This document shows positions 44,263 through 52,708 of a DNA stretch of 64,000 nt, piece by piece. Within the stretch, counting starts at the first letter, position 1. Each line of letters begins with the position of its first letter. The notes under the pieces were generated by a model. It was not told where the DNA came from and ran no database searches. It saw only the letters and a program-made list of their open reading frames with translations. A program made the translations under genes and the position numbers. Source of the stretch: Marinomonas maritima (lineage in GTDB: Bacteria; Pseudomonadota; Gammaproteobacteria; Pseudomonadales; Marinomonadaceae); the NCBI RefSeq assembly GCF_024435075.2, contig NZ_JAMZEG020000004.1:67001-131000 (forward strand), given 5' to 3'.

Positions 44263-45174
44263 TTAAAATACAGATTTGTCTACGAGTTGGTGAGTGGTTT
44301 TAAAGGCCTCTATTACCTGACTACCAAGCTGAGATAGCACTAATCCATTTCGCCAACACAGTTCAACTCTTCGCTCAATTCCTACAGGTTCAAAATCACA
44401 GCTCAGTGCAATCAGTTGATGATTTTCGATGTAATCATTCACACATTGTTCGGGTAAAAACGCGAAGCCTTTTCTGTGTTTCAACATCGCAATAAGTGGT
44501 CGAATATCCGAAAAAAAGCCGTAAATCGGACTAAATCCATCACTGTTTCTATCGGGATGTTGAAGGTTGCTTGTTTTATTCGTTTCTCCCCAAATTAACT
44601 CGCGGTATTGGCTTAAGTCACTGGTACTCACCACAGATAATGCCGCAAGAGGATGATCCGGACTGCTCACTAAAACTTCTTTGTAATGACCTAATCGGCA
44701 ATACTCAAAACGCTGGTGATGAAGAGTGTCGGACTCATGAGTAATAATGATATCGACATTACCTTCGTTCAAATCTTGTGTCAGTTGATGCCTTTCTTCC
44801 CTATACACTTCAATACTTAAATGAGGAAAATCTAATGTCAGTACAAGAGGCTGTGTGAAAGCAATATCGGGAATATAGTTTTCAATTCCGATAGTCATCA
44901 CCGTTAATTCACCTTGCGCAATCATCTCAGCACTTTGAACAAATTTATCCACTTGGCTCATGGCATGCGTAAGGTATGGCAATATGCGCTCACCATCTTT
45001 GCTTAAAGTGGTTTTATTACCGGTTCGGTCAAAAAAATTAATTCCAAGGTCGATTTCCAAATCAGAAATCCATTGGCTAACCTGAGGTTGCTTTTTCCCT
45101 AATTGACGGGCAGCAGAAGAAATGGAACCTGTTTCGACGGCCAATAAGAGTGCTTTCAAGTGCAATGAGTTCAT
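44263..45174 (-). CDS. LysR-type transcriptional regulator
   Basis: A 303-residue LysR regulator. The HTH lies at about 18-37 (SISSAARQLGKKQPQVSQWI), and a PBP-like effector domain begins near residue 90. It converges on the membrane-protein/amidohydrolase pair. No obvious target is adjacent on its own upstream side, where 238 bases of non-coding sequence separate it from the peptidase gene. Confidence 0.9.
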   Translation of the reverse strand: MNSLHLKALLLAVETGSISSAARQLGKKQPQVSQWISDLEIDLGINFFDRTGNKTTLSKDGERILPYLTHAMSQVDKFVQSAEMIAQGELTVMTIGIENYIPDIAFTQPLVLTLDFPHLSIEVYREERHQLTQDLNEGNVDIIITHESDTLHHQRFEYCRLGHYKEVLVSSPDHPLAALSVVSTSDLSQYRELIWGETNKTSNLQHPDRNSDGFSPIYGFFSDIRPLIAMLKHRKGFAFLPEQCVNDYIENHQLIALSCDFEPVGIERRVELCWRNGLVLSQLGSQVIEAFKTTHQLVDKSVF

Positions 45175-45412
45175 AAGCTTTTATTAATTCAGGTACGTGC
45201 TAATTAAATTTCAACATTATCAGTTAAACGCACTATACGTTCTTATATTGAATTAATCACATCAGAAAAATGCATTCATACTTAACATGACATTACGTCG
45301 AGCCCACACAGCCTTACCACTACAAAAAATGAGACGAAAGGCTTCTCTAGCTTTGTTCGGATGCTCGCCAATAAATTGAGTCTTAGGCATTATTCGCGCT
45401 TTCTCTAAAACA

Positions 45413-46090
45413 CTAGCGCTTAAACCAGCGCCAAACGAAGAGCACTTTTATTAAAGCTGCGGCGACGTAGGTCATGGCACAGGCGGTTAGGATTTTCTTC
45501 ACTTTGGGTAAATCTTCCTGCGGTATGTAGTTGCCTTCGGCAAGGATCGGTAATGCTTTGTTAAAGCTGGCATCCCATTCTTCTGGCAGTATGGCCAGTT
45601 GCACGATAACGGCTAACAAGCCCGACAAACCGACGACGAGTGCATGTAATGGTACGGCATAAGGTAAATGTAATAACAAGGAGATGGCTGGCCAGCCGAT
45701 TAACAAACCCGTTGTGATTTTTCGGGCTGCATGGGCAAACGGTAAATAACGAGAACTTAAATGCGATATTTTTTGTTTCTTCTCATGCGCGATGGCGTGC
45801 CCGATTTCGTGAGCCGCGACGGCCACAGCCGTTAACGAGCGACCATTAAACACACTTGGACTAAGACGAACTACGTGTTGTCCGTAGTCAAAATGATCTT
45901 GTCCTTCTTGTGTCGTTTCCACCTTTACGTCGTTCAGTTCGAAGCGTTTCACTAAATGCGTCGCCAGCTCACCACCCGTTCCCGGTAAATCCTTGCGCTC
46001 CGTCGCATAGCGTTTCAGCGTAAATTTCACCCAAGCACTGGGCCCAACGATCAGCACGACGGCGATCAAAATAACGATAATCCACAACAT
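45413..46090 (-). CDS. Membrane zinc metallopeptidase (PF04298, YugP type)
   Basis: A 225-residue inner-membrane protein with the zinc-binding HEIGHA motif (in AVAAHEIGHAIAHEKK, about residues 91-105). Hydrophobic segments flank it: residues about 1-18, 125-145, 148-165 and 205-220. The family is a putative neutral zinc peptidase of unknown substrate. Single gene; divergent from the DnaJ-related gene. Confidence 0.9.
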   Translation of the reverse strand: MLWIIVILIAVVLIVGPSAWVKFTLKRYATERKDLPGTGGELATHLVKRFELNDVKVETTQEGQDHFDYGQHVVRLSPSVFNGRSLTAVAVAAHEIGHAIAHEKKQKISHLSSRYLPFAHAARKITTGLLIGWPAISLLLHLPYAVPLHALVVGLSGLLAVIVQLAILPEEWDASFNKALPILAEGNYIPQEDLPKVKKILTACAMTYVAAALIKVLFVWRWFKR

Positions 46091-46199
46091 AGTCTGTTTT
46101 TACCAGATTCCAAAATAATAAAAAAACACGCTCAGCTTTGACCCATTTCTGCTTCATCACATACACTGTGTATCACAACTTACACAATAAGAGTCAGAT

Positions 46200-46778
46200 A
46201 TGAAGAACCCTTTAGTTGGACCGATTCTAGTAATCTTAAAAAACCACCCTAATGGTGTTAGTGAATTTGATATTCTTAAAGCACTAAAAGAGCAACTTCC
46301 GGAGTTTAGTCAACTTGCAGAAGACAACAACTTACTGCTGTTTCGTCAGCACTTTCTCATCATGAATGCCTTGTATCAACTCCAAAGTAGTCTTTGGCAA
46401 GAAGATAATCTAACGCTTTATATCAGTGCCATGCGTATTCACTTAGTCAGTGCCACGCAAATCAATCGATCTGACAGCACCACATTGAGCGATAGCGTAG
46501 ACGCAAAACTGGCCGCTTACTACCTAGACTGGGAAGAATACGAAAAAACAGGGATAGACGAAGTATCTCACTTGCTGAATAGTTTTTATAAAGGCATCAG
46601 CTTAAGCGGCAATCGAGAGTCTGCACTCAAAACGCTGCAAATCCAAAGCACTAACCCAACAAAAACCGTCATCAAGCAGCAATACCGTAAATTAGCACAG
46701 CAACACCACCCAGACCGAGGTGGAGATCAAGACCTGTTCATCGACTTAAGACAAGCTTACGAATACCTCATGTTTTAA
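46200..46778 (+). CDS. DnaJ-related protein with C-terminal J domain
   Basis: A 192-residue protein. The N-terminal part (about 1-130) is a DnaJ-related domain found in gammaproteobacteria, starting NPLVGPILVILKNHPNGVSE. The C-terminal J domain keeps the HPD motif in QQHHPDRGGDQDLF, needed to stimulate DnaK ATPase. It is thought to act as a DnaK co-chaperone. Single gene. Confidence 0.9.
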   Translation: MKNPLVGPILVILKNHPNGVSEFDILKALKEQLPEFSQLAEDNNLLLFRQHFLIMNALYQLQSSLWQEDNLTLYISAMRIHLVSATQINRSDSTTLSDSVDAKLAAYYLDWEEYEKTGIDEVSHLLNSFYKGISLSGNRESALKTLQIQSTNPTKTVIKQQYRKLAQQHHPDRGGDQDLFIDLRQAYEYLMF

Positions 46779-46960
46779 AAACTCATGAGCCCTGCAATAT
46801 ACCCTTTAGAATCCAGCGTGCAACATACAATAAAATGTAAAACTGCCTGCTAAACATTGCTTTAGCATCGATTCCTATTCAAGATGAACCTCGCTCTTCA
46901 CTTGTGGTCAAAACGCCACGCAGCTTCATTTTACTCATTTATTTTATAGACATAGGGCTT

Positions 46961-48148
46961 ATGAATTTTTCTTCTTTTTTTCAGCATGTTTTACCCAAAA
47001 AAAAGTACTCTCGCTCCCTGCTTCGTCCACTTTGCCTTGTTTCTTTTAGTTTACTGGCAAGTTGCAGCTTTAATGAAATCGATAGCTCCAATGATTTTGA
47101 AAATAATGGCCGAGACACCACGGCGCTCAAAAGAGAATCCTTGTATTTAAAAGAAAGCCTACCGCCTGGTCTACCGTATCCAGACATCAGTTTCCAAGCG
47201 GGCTTGCAGCAACAAATCGCATATTTGAATCGCTTATCCGATAAACCCTATTTACTTCAAAACACACAAACGAGTGTCGCCGATTTAAAACGAGTAGCGA
47301 CAGAAATAGACAATTGGCTGCGCTACCCAACACAGCAACCCCAACTAGTCGCTCACCAACTCGCAGGACAAGATCAAAGAGGTAACGTACAGATCACGGG
47401 CTATTATGTCCCTATCCTATCGGTACGCCACTTACCTGACGAAGTGTATCGCTATCCGCTTTATCGTAAGCCGACACAACGCAATGCCAAAGGGGAGTTC
47501 CCTTCAAGAGAAGAAATTGACTTCGAAAACGCGCTAGCCGGGCAACAATTAGAAATTGCCTATACAGCTGATTTAGTCGACAATTTTTTCTTACACGTGC
47601 AAGGTTCCGGCGTTATTGAATACGAAGATGGCGAACAAAAACTGTTGTCTTGGGGTGGCGTAAACGGCCACGCTTATCGAAGTTTAGGCAAAGAACTCAT
47701 TGAGAGGGGCGAGATAGACCGCGCCAATATCTCGGCTCAAAGTATTCGTCAGTGGCTAAGTGACCATCCAGAACGTAATCGCGAAATCCTATCGACCAAC
47801 CCAAGTTATTTGTTTTTCAGTGAAGGGCCTCAAGCGCCCGTGGGTGCCGCCAATGTACCATTAACCCCTTTATATTCTGCGGCTGTCGACCCTAGCGTCA
47901 TTCCTCTTGGCTCAATATTGTTGGCACAAGTACCTAAGCTCGATGCTTATGGAAACTTAGTCGGACACGAGTTTCGTCTCTTACTTGCGCAAGACAAAGG
48001 TGGCGCGATTAAGGGGTCGGGGCACATTGATTGGTATCAAGGTATCGGCGAGGAAGCGCACTTCCATGCTGGACAGCTCAAACATTTCGGCAAGGTGTGG
48101 TTGCTACTGCCACAACACCTTGTTCCTCAAAAACTGATTGCCCAATAA
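46961..48148 (+). CDS. mltA: Membrane-bound lytic murein transglycosylase A
   Basis: A 395-residue outer-membrane lipoprotein that cleaves peptidoglycan to 1,6-anhydro-muropeptides. The signal peptide ends in the lipobox LLASC. The MltA domain includes ITGYYVPIL and HVQGSGVIE, and the C-terminal 3D domain has VDPSVIPLGS and AQDKGGAIKGSGHID, with the catalytic aspartate. ATG at 46961 gives a normal lipoprotein signal; an upstream GTG at 46904 is less likely. A bidirectional terminator follows. Confidence 0.94.
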   Translation: MNFSSFFQHVLPKKKYSRSLLRPLCLVSFSLLASCSFNEIDSSNDFENNGRDTTALKRESLYLKESLPPGLPYPDISFQAGLQQQIAYLNRLSDKPYLLQNTQTSVADLKRVATEIDNWLRYPTQQPQLVAHQLAGQDQRGNVQITGYYVPILSVRHLPDEVYRYPLYRKPTQRNAKGEFPSREEIDFENALAGQQLEIAYTADLVDNFFLHVQGSGVIEYEDGEQKLLSWGGVNGHAYRSLGKELIERGEIDRANISAQSIRQWLSDHPERNREILSTNPSYLFFSEGPQAPVGAANVPLTPLYSAAVDPSVIPLGSILLAQVPKLDAYGNLVGHEFRLLLAQDKGGAIKGSGHIDWYQGIGEEAHFHAGQLKHFGKVWLLLPQHLVPQKLIAQ

Positions 48149-48167
48149 GCTATTATTCAATAGTAAA

Positions 48168-48208
48168 AACGCCTCGCTTTATTGCTAAAGCGCGGCGTTA
48201 CTTTTTTG
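48168..48208. terminator. Bidirectional terminator between mltA and tonB
   Basis: AACGCC-t-CGCTTT and AAAGCG-c-GGCGTT form a 12-bp stem with one internal mismatch (48168-48199), with T runs on both sides. It serves two converging genes. Confidence 0.85.
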
Positions 48209-48231
48209 AGCCATTCCTCTTAACCAGCCAG

Positions 48232-49152
48232 CTACCTTAAGTCACTGAGTTTAAAAGAGACCGGCAGGTTGATCCGTAATTCACTTTCTTCCATACCTTT
48301 AGTGAACTTAGGCAAAGGGGTTGCTCGTTTAATCATGTCCAGCACGGCATTATCCAAACGCTTGTGCCCAGAACTTTTGCTGATACTCACATCCGACACA
48401 GAACCGTCCGCGTGCGCCACAAAGGACAAAGACACAACACCTTCTTCATTGCGACGGCGCGATGCTCTTGGATAACGTTTGTTTTGCGCAAGTACTGATT
48501 TTAGCTGAGAGAAATAACTGGCTTTCGCGCCAGCGTTACCACCACTGTTGGCAGAATTAGCTCGACCCGTTGTTGCTTTTTGATTCGCCATTGAAGGCGG
48601 CGCCACTTTTTTAGGCTCAGCCTTAACGACAGGCTTTTCAACTTTTTTTGGTTCCGGTTTTTTCTCTGGCTTCGGTTTTGGCTCAGGCTTTTTCTCAGGT
48701 TTCGGCTCTGGCTCTGGTTTGGGTTTGGGTTCTGGTTTTTTTACTTCAATAGGAGATTTTTGTTTCACCACAACCGGTTCCGGTTCTGAGATTATTTCAG
48801 GTTCAATAATTGGCTCAGGCTCAACGATTGGTTCTGGCTCTACTATCGGTTCTGGCTCGATGATAGGTTCAGGTTCTACAACTGGTTCTGGCTCCACTTC
48901 CGGTTCAATTTCTTCTTGAATCTCTTCAATCGGCTCCTCAACCACTTCTTCAACTTCTGCTGCCTCTTCTTGTACCGCCGTTGTTTGAGCGGCAACACCA
49001 AGATCTCCCATCATGCCAAGATCAAACTCAATACCTTGCGAGCCCGCCGCTTGGCTACCTTCTGTCGGGTTATAAAATACCGTGTAAAAAGCACCAGCAT
49101 GAACCGAAACAGCCAAGCTACCTGCAATAATCCAATGTCGCGTGGAAATCAT
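48232..49152 (-). CDS. tonB: Energy transducer TonB
   Basis: A 306-residue TonB. The N-terminal anchor at about 7-27 (WIIAGSLAVSVHAGAFY) is followed by an acidic Pro/Glu repeat region (about 65-140), a Lys/Pro-rich region to about 185, and the TonB C-terminal domain (YPRASRRRNEEGVVSLSFV...VSISKSSGHKRLDNAVLDMI). It couples the ExbBD proton channel to outer-membrane receptors. Overlaps exbD by four bases. Fur-regulated from the operon promoter. Confidence 0.94.
   Translation of the reverse strand: MISTRHWIIAGSLAVSVHAGAFYTVFYNPTEGSQAAGSQGIEFDLGMMGDLGVAAQTTAVQEEAAEVEEVVEEPIEEIQEEIEPEVEPEPVVEPEPIIEPEPIVEPEPIVEPEPIIEPEIISEPEPVVVKQKSPIEVKKPEPKPKPEPEPKPEKKPEPKPKPEKKPEPKKVEKPVVKAEPKKVAPPSMANQKATTGRANSANSGGNAGAKASYFSQLKSVLAQNKRYPRASRRRNEEGVVSLSFVAHADGSVSDVSISKSSGHKRLDNAVLDMIKRATPLPKFTKGMEESELRINLPVSFKLSDLR
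48790..48912. repeat. 18-bp tandem repeats in tonB coding a VEPEPI spacer
   Basis: About six imperfect 18-base units (GGTTCTGGCTCTACTATC and variants on the plus strand) encode hexapeptides of the type PEP(I/V)(V/I)E. They form the periplasmic spacer of TonB. Repeat number may vary between strains. Confidence 0.75.
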
Positions 49153-49580
49153 TCTTTTCCTCGCTCTAGCTGCGTTGCCAAACTGACTTTCGTGAGACCC
49201 GCTAAACGCACCTGATTAAACACAGGTCGTAATTTTTCTAATGAAATCCCGCCATCGGCTTTAATCTGCACCCAAAAACGCTCTTTATTCATCGTCGATA
49301 TAAATTGAGCTTCTAGATAAGACTGTATCTCGTCTATAGCGAACAATTGATCATCAACATAAAGACCGTCATCAACACCCACCACGATAACGACATTAGG
49401 GTCTGTCACAGCACGAGTATCATTAATAGAGTGTGGTGGAATCACCGGAATAGGATCGGCTTTTCTGATTTGACCAGCCACCATGAAGAAGACCAACATT
49501 AGAAAAACCACATTAATCAATGGCACCATGTTGTCATCGTTGCTAGCAGCTCTTGCGGCGTATTTTTCGCCTATTTTCAT
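49149..49580 (-). CDS. exbD: Biopolymer transport protein ExbD (second copy)
   Basis: A 143-residue ExbD/TolR family protein with one membrane helix at about 18-38 (DNMVPLINVVFLMLVFFMVA), with the conserved proton-conducting residue region early in the helix. The C-terminal periplasmic part ends with VSLATQLERGKE. It overlaps both neighbours by four bases. Lacks strong similarity to the other ExbD, so the two may form a mixed complex. Confidence 0.93.
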   Translation of the reverse strand: MKIGEKYAARAASNDDNMVPLINVVFLMLVFFMVAGQIRKADPIPVIPPHSINDTRAVTDPNVVIVVGVDDGLYVDDQLFAIDEIQSYLEAQFISTMNKERFWVQIKADGGISLEKLRPVFNQVRLAGLTKVSLATQLERGKE

Positions 49581-49999
49581 TTTGCCCCCGGCATAGCAAA
49601 AGCATTCGCAATCGATACGGTTTTTGCGCCATTCAGTTTTAGACGATCAGCAAGATGCATCAAGGTTTGAAGCGTCACCCCTTCTTCCGCCTTGATGATA
49701 AAAATGCCCTCGCTATGATCAGCAATCAACGTTTGAAAGCGCGCCTGATCGGCAAAACGAATCGGTTGATCATTCATCCAAACCTGATCATCATTTAGCT
49801 TCAATGTCAGAACCACATTGTCTTTTTCCTGTGGCGTCACTAGGACATCAGAAGCGACAGACAATGGCGTATCAACAATACGCCAAGGAACAAAACTGGA
49901 GGTCAACATAAAGAACAGCAATAAGATAAACACCACATCAATCAGTGGCGTTAAACTAATCGCATTCTTACGTTTGGGCTGAGAAAGATTAAGCGGCAT
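49577..49999 (-). CDS. exbD: Biopolymer transport protein ExbD (first copy)
   Basis: A 140-residue ExbD/TolR protein, one membrane helix at about 14-34 (ISLTPLIDVVFILLLFFMLT), where the aspartate of PLIDVVF is the essential proton-channel residue. A periplasmic domain follows. Overlaps ExbB by 11 bases and the second ExbD by four. Confidence 0.94.
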   Translation of the reverse strand: MPLNLSQPKRKNAISLTPLIDVVFILLLFFMLTSSFVPWRIVDTPLSVASDVLVTPQEKDNVVLTLKLNDDQVWMNDQPIRFADQARFQTLIADHSEGIFIIKAEEGVTLQTLMHLADRLKLNGAKTVSIANAFAMPGAK

Positions 50000-50666
50000 G
50001 AAGCATCTCTTTGGCGGCTTTTTCTACCAAATGCTTTGCTTCTTTGCTGGTAAACACCCGAGTGACTGCATCATTCATATTATGAGCAACACGTTCAACT
50101 TTACGTTCCAGCCAGCTTTGTAGTGTCACCACAGGAATCGCTACCGCCAAACCTACTGCGGTGGTTAGAAGTGCTTGCCAAATACCACCGGATAAAACCG
50201 ACGGATCTACTTGATTGCCAGCACCTTCCATTTGTTGGAACGCGGTGATCATCCCCAATACCGTACCAAGCAAACCAAGTAGTGGACTTAAAGTCGCAAT
50301 AATTTCTAAAGGGCGCAGATAAGAACGTAATTGATTCAATTGCTTCATCGCGCGGCGCTCTACTTCTTCACGAATCAAATCAACACTTTGATTGGCACTT
50401 AGCAAAGCTCGCATGGTGTACCCAACAAGGGCATCTATTGGGCGTTTTTCATCAAGTCTTTCAAGCGCCCCTTCACCGTTATCATGACGCCATTCGTCCA
50501 ATGCCAACTCAGTGGTCTTAAGGCTTTCAGCCCGAAGTGAGGAAAACTGCCATAATTTCAGCAGAACAATCGTCAGAGCAACGACAGAAAACACCATCAA
50601 TATCCAAACAACAGGCCCACCGACCTGCAAAAAATCAACAATTTTCTGTTGCACTGAATCTTCCAC
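49989..50666 (-). CDS. exbB: ExbB/MotA/TolQ proton channel protein
   Basis: A 225-residue inner-membrane protein with three membrane helices (VVWILMVFSVVALTIVLL near the N-terminus; LEIIATLSPLLGLLGTVLGM; LTTAVGLAVAIPVVTLQSW). These match ExbB. The start codon is GTG at 50666, with GGAG six bases upstream; a GTG four codons earlier has no ribosome binding site. First gene of exbB-exbD-exbD-tonB. Confidence 0.94.
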   Translation of the reverse strand: MEDSVQQKIVDFLQVGGPVVWILMVFSVVALTIVLLKLWQFSSLRAESLKTTELALDEWRHDNGEGALERLDEKRPIDALVGYTMRALLSANQSVDLIREEVERRAMKQLNQLRSYLRPLEIIATLSPLLGLLGTVLGMITAFQQMEGAGNQVDPSVLSGGIWQALLTTAVGLAVAIPVVTLQSWLERKVERVAHNMNDAVTRVFTSKEAKHLVEKAAKEMLHAA

Positions 50667-50695
50667 GACACTCTCCACTGAATAAAATATTATTC

Positions 50696-50714
50696 AAATG
50701 GTAGTCATTCTCAA
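50696..50714 (-). promoter_or_regulatory. Fur box of the exbB-tonB operon
   Basis: The minus-strand sequence TTGAGAATGACTACCATTT resembles the 19-bp Fur consensus (GATAATGATAATCATTATC), matching the AATGA and CATT core blocks. It lies 30 bases upstream of exbB, so the operon should be induced by iron starvation. Confidence 0.65.
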
Positions 50715-50770
50715 CTGTATTTTCAATACATAATTGTGATAGTGCGTAAATAGAACCAAGATGATCAAAA

Positions 50771-52708
50771 TTACTCTATTAGCTTGGCGCTGCGCTTCGA
50801 GCTAAGCAGCTTATCCAATACCTCTTGTAGGCGAATCTTGCGTTTGTGTTCTGCTTTCAAGCTTTTGACGAATTTCAGCCATTCATCAAGTCGTTGATGC
50901 TGTTCATAGACTTTGCGTAGTTGAAGGAGATATTTGCCTGCTCTTTGATACGCCGATGCTTTGGTTGCTGCAATCTCGGTAAGCGTACAGGCTTTCCAGA
51001 TGTTAATGGAAGTTTCAGGATGTGAAATAGATACGGCAATCGCTAACGATCTAGCCAAGCTATCTGTCATAATTTGAAAACCAACACGATTACCAAAACG
51101 ATCTACCGCTTCATCAAAATGCTGCTCATGGACGGCAACCTTAATCATTAGATCTTCAATCTGAGTCTGGCTCCAATACCCCTTTAGCTCGACTAAAGAA
51201 CTCACGTCGGGTTTCGGCAAAGGCCAGTCAGCGGGCAACACATCCGTCGCGGGATCACCATGCTCAACAAGATCCAAAATCGTTGTTCGAACCGATGCCC
51301 ACAGACCATCAATAAGCGGGGCTTTCGTTTTGAATAAACGCCCAATAATTTGAAAGTTTTCCATCGTTGGCGACGCCAAGAAATCATCCACCAACAAGGC
51401 AGCCACTTGCGTAATATCGCCTTCTTCTTTATGCCATTCGATTAATTGATCTTTTAAGCGACGAGCAATGCCTGGTTTTGATTGTAGCGTGTCGTTAAAA
51501 CCCACCAAGCACCATTCTTTGGCTTTTCTCATGTTGCCTTGTTTCACAAACGCTTCGACCAGTTTTGCATAGTCTTGGGTGTTGCGAACCTGTTTTTCCA
51601 TCATGGCAAGAATGGCGTTGTCATCGCCCGCCTTTTGATAAACAAGGGCCAACATATCAACGACTCTTTTATACTCATAGTCCTGTTTTTTAGACTTAGA
51701 AAAAGTCGCTAAACGCTGATTTAAAACCATCGCCACCTCTTGCCAATACTCGATTTGATAGCACTCATGGTTGTAAACAAGATCTAAGTCTTGCAACAAC
51801 CCATAGTCATCTTGCAACTCTCTATCAATCCACCAAAAAAGCTGGATAACCGGCTTCATACTGGTTTTCGGCAAAGCTTCCAAGACGATAAACATAGTAC
51901 GGCTTAGTTCGCTGGCAAGTTCACCTTCGTCATCACTGTGCTGAATTTGTTCTATGCCTAAGGTCCAAAGCTCACCGCCTAATTCAACCACTTCATCGAA
52001 CGCATTCTGTTTGAGCAATGTCTCAAAACCTACGCGTATGGGCGAGTAATCTGGCGTATGCCCTTTATGGTTCCAGTAATCTTGCCAACTTTCTTCTGCG
52101 GTCACTTTTTTGATCTTACGCCTTAGTGAATCAACTTGAGATTTCACCTTAACAAGGTTTGGCGTTTTATCCGCCAATGTCCAAAGACTTTGCTCGATCT
52201 CATAATTCTTCATCGATAACAGCAATAGCTGTTTTACCAGTGCGGCTTTCGGCTGCTTGGAAAGCATTTTGTGCAGTGCGTCTAACGTATGTGGATGAGT
52301 CGGATCTAACGCCTCTTTTTTGGACGATGGTTTCAATCTTTCTAACGAGTTATCAATAAAAGACAACTCAATGTCTCTCGGTGTCGCACTCTGCATATCA
52401 TCTTGGGGGATATCTTTACCAGCGTTGAGCTGTTTGGCGGCTGCTAAGATTACCGCCACCGCGTGTTTGCATTCGCCATACTCATAAGGACAAGAGCAAA
52501 ACGACGTCAACTCACCGTCTTCTAGAAACACGTCCGTGTTATATTTTTCTGTGCCTTGAACCTTGGCAGACAAGGCATCATTGATGGTCAAAGCAAGATC
52601 ACTTACATGCTTAACTATGCCTTTACCACGAGCATAAATTTTATCGCCCGCCCACTCTTGGATCTCATCCAAAGCCAATGTTTTTAAATAATCGATCAAC
52701 TCACTCAC
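50771..52708 (-). CDS. SWIM zinc-finger protein at the end of the restriction operon
   Basis: A 645-residue soluble protein. The SWIM zinc finger is C71-x-C73-x6-C80-x-H82 (CSCPYEYGECKH). The rest is helical with TPR-like repeats, e.g. FDEVVELGGELWTLG and RKAKEWCLVGF. SWIM domains bind DNA or proteins. Its start overlaps the end of hsdR by eight bases, so translation is coupled. SWIM proteins of this kind are not a standard part of type I systems; the gene is an operon member here whose role is unknown. Confidence 0.85.
   Translation of the reverse strand: MSELIDYLKTLALDEIQEWAGDKIYARGKGIVKHVSDLALTINDALSAKVQGTEKYNTDVFLEDGELTSFCSCPYEYGECKHAVAVILAAAKQLNAGKDIPQDDMQSATPRDIELSFIDNSLERLKPSSKKEALDPTHPHTLDALHKMLSKQPKAALVKQLLLLSMKNYEIEQSLWTLADKTPNLVKVKSQVDSLRRKIKKVTAEESWQDYWNHKGHTPDYSPIRVGFETLLKQNAFDEVVELGGELWTLGIEQIQHSDDEGELASELSRTMFIVLEALPKTSMKPVIQLFWWIDRELQDDYGLLQDLDLVYNHECYQIEYWQEVAMVLNQRLATFSKSKKQDYEYKRVVDMLALVYQKAGDDNAILAMMEKQVRNTQDYAKLVEAFVKQGNMRKAKEWCLVGFNDTLQSKPGIARRLKDQLIEWHKEEGDITQVAALLVDDFLASPTMENFQIIGRLFKTKAPLIDGLWASVRTTILDLVEHGDPATDVLPADWPLPKPDVSSLVELKGYWSQTQIEDLMIKVAVHEQHFDEAVDRFGNRVGFQIMTDSLARSLAIAVSISHPETSINIWKACTLTEIAATKASAYQRAGKYLLQLRKVYEQHQRLDEWLKFVKSLKAEHKRKIRLQEVLDKLLSSKRSAKLIE

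Noticed and set aside
48719..48919. Plus-strand frame of GSGS-type repeats opposite tonB
   Set aside because: Produced by the VEPEPI-coding repeats of tonB read on the other strand.
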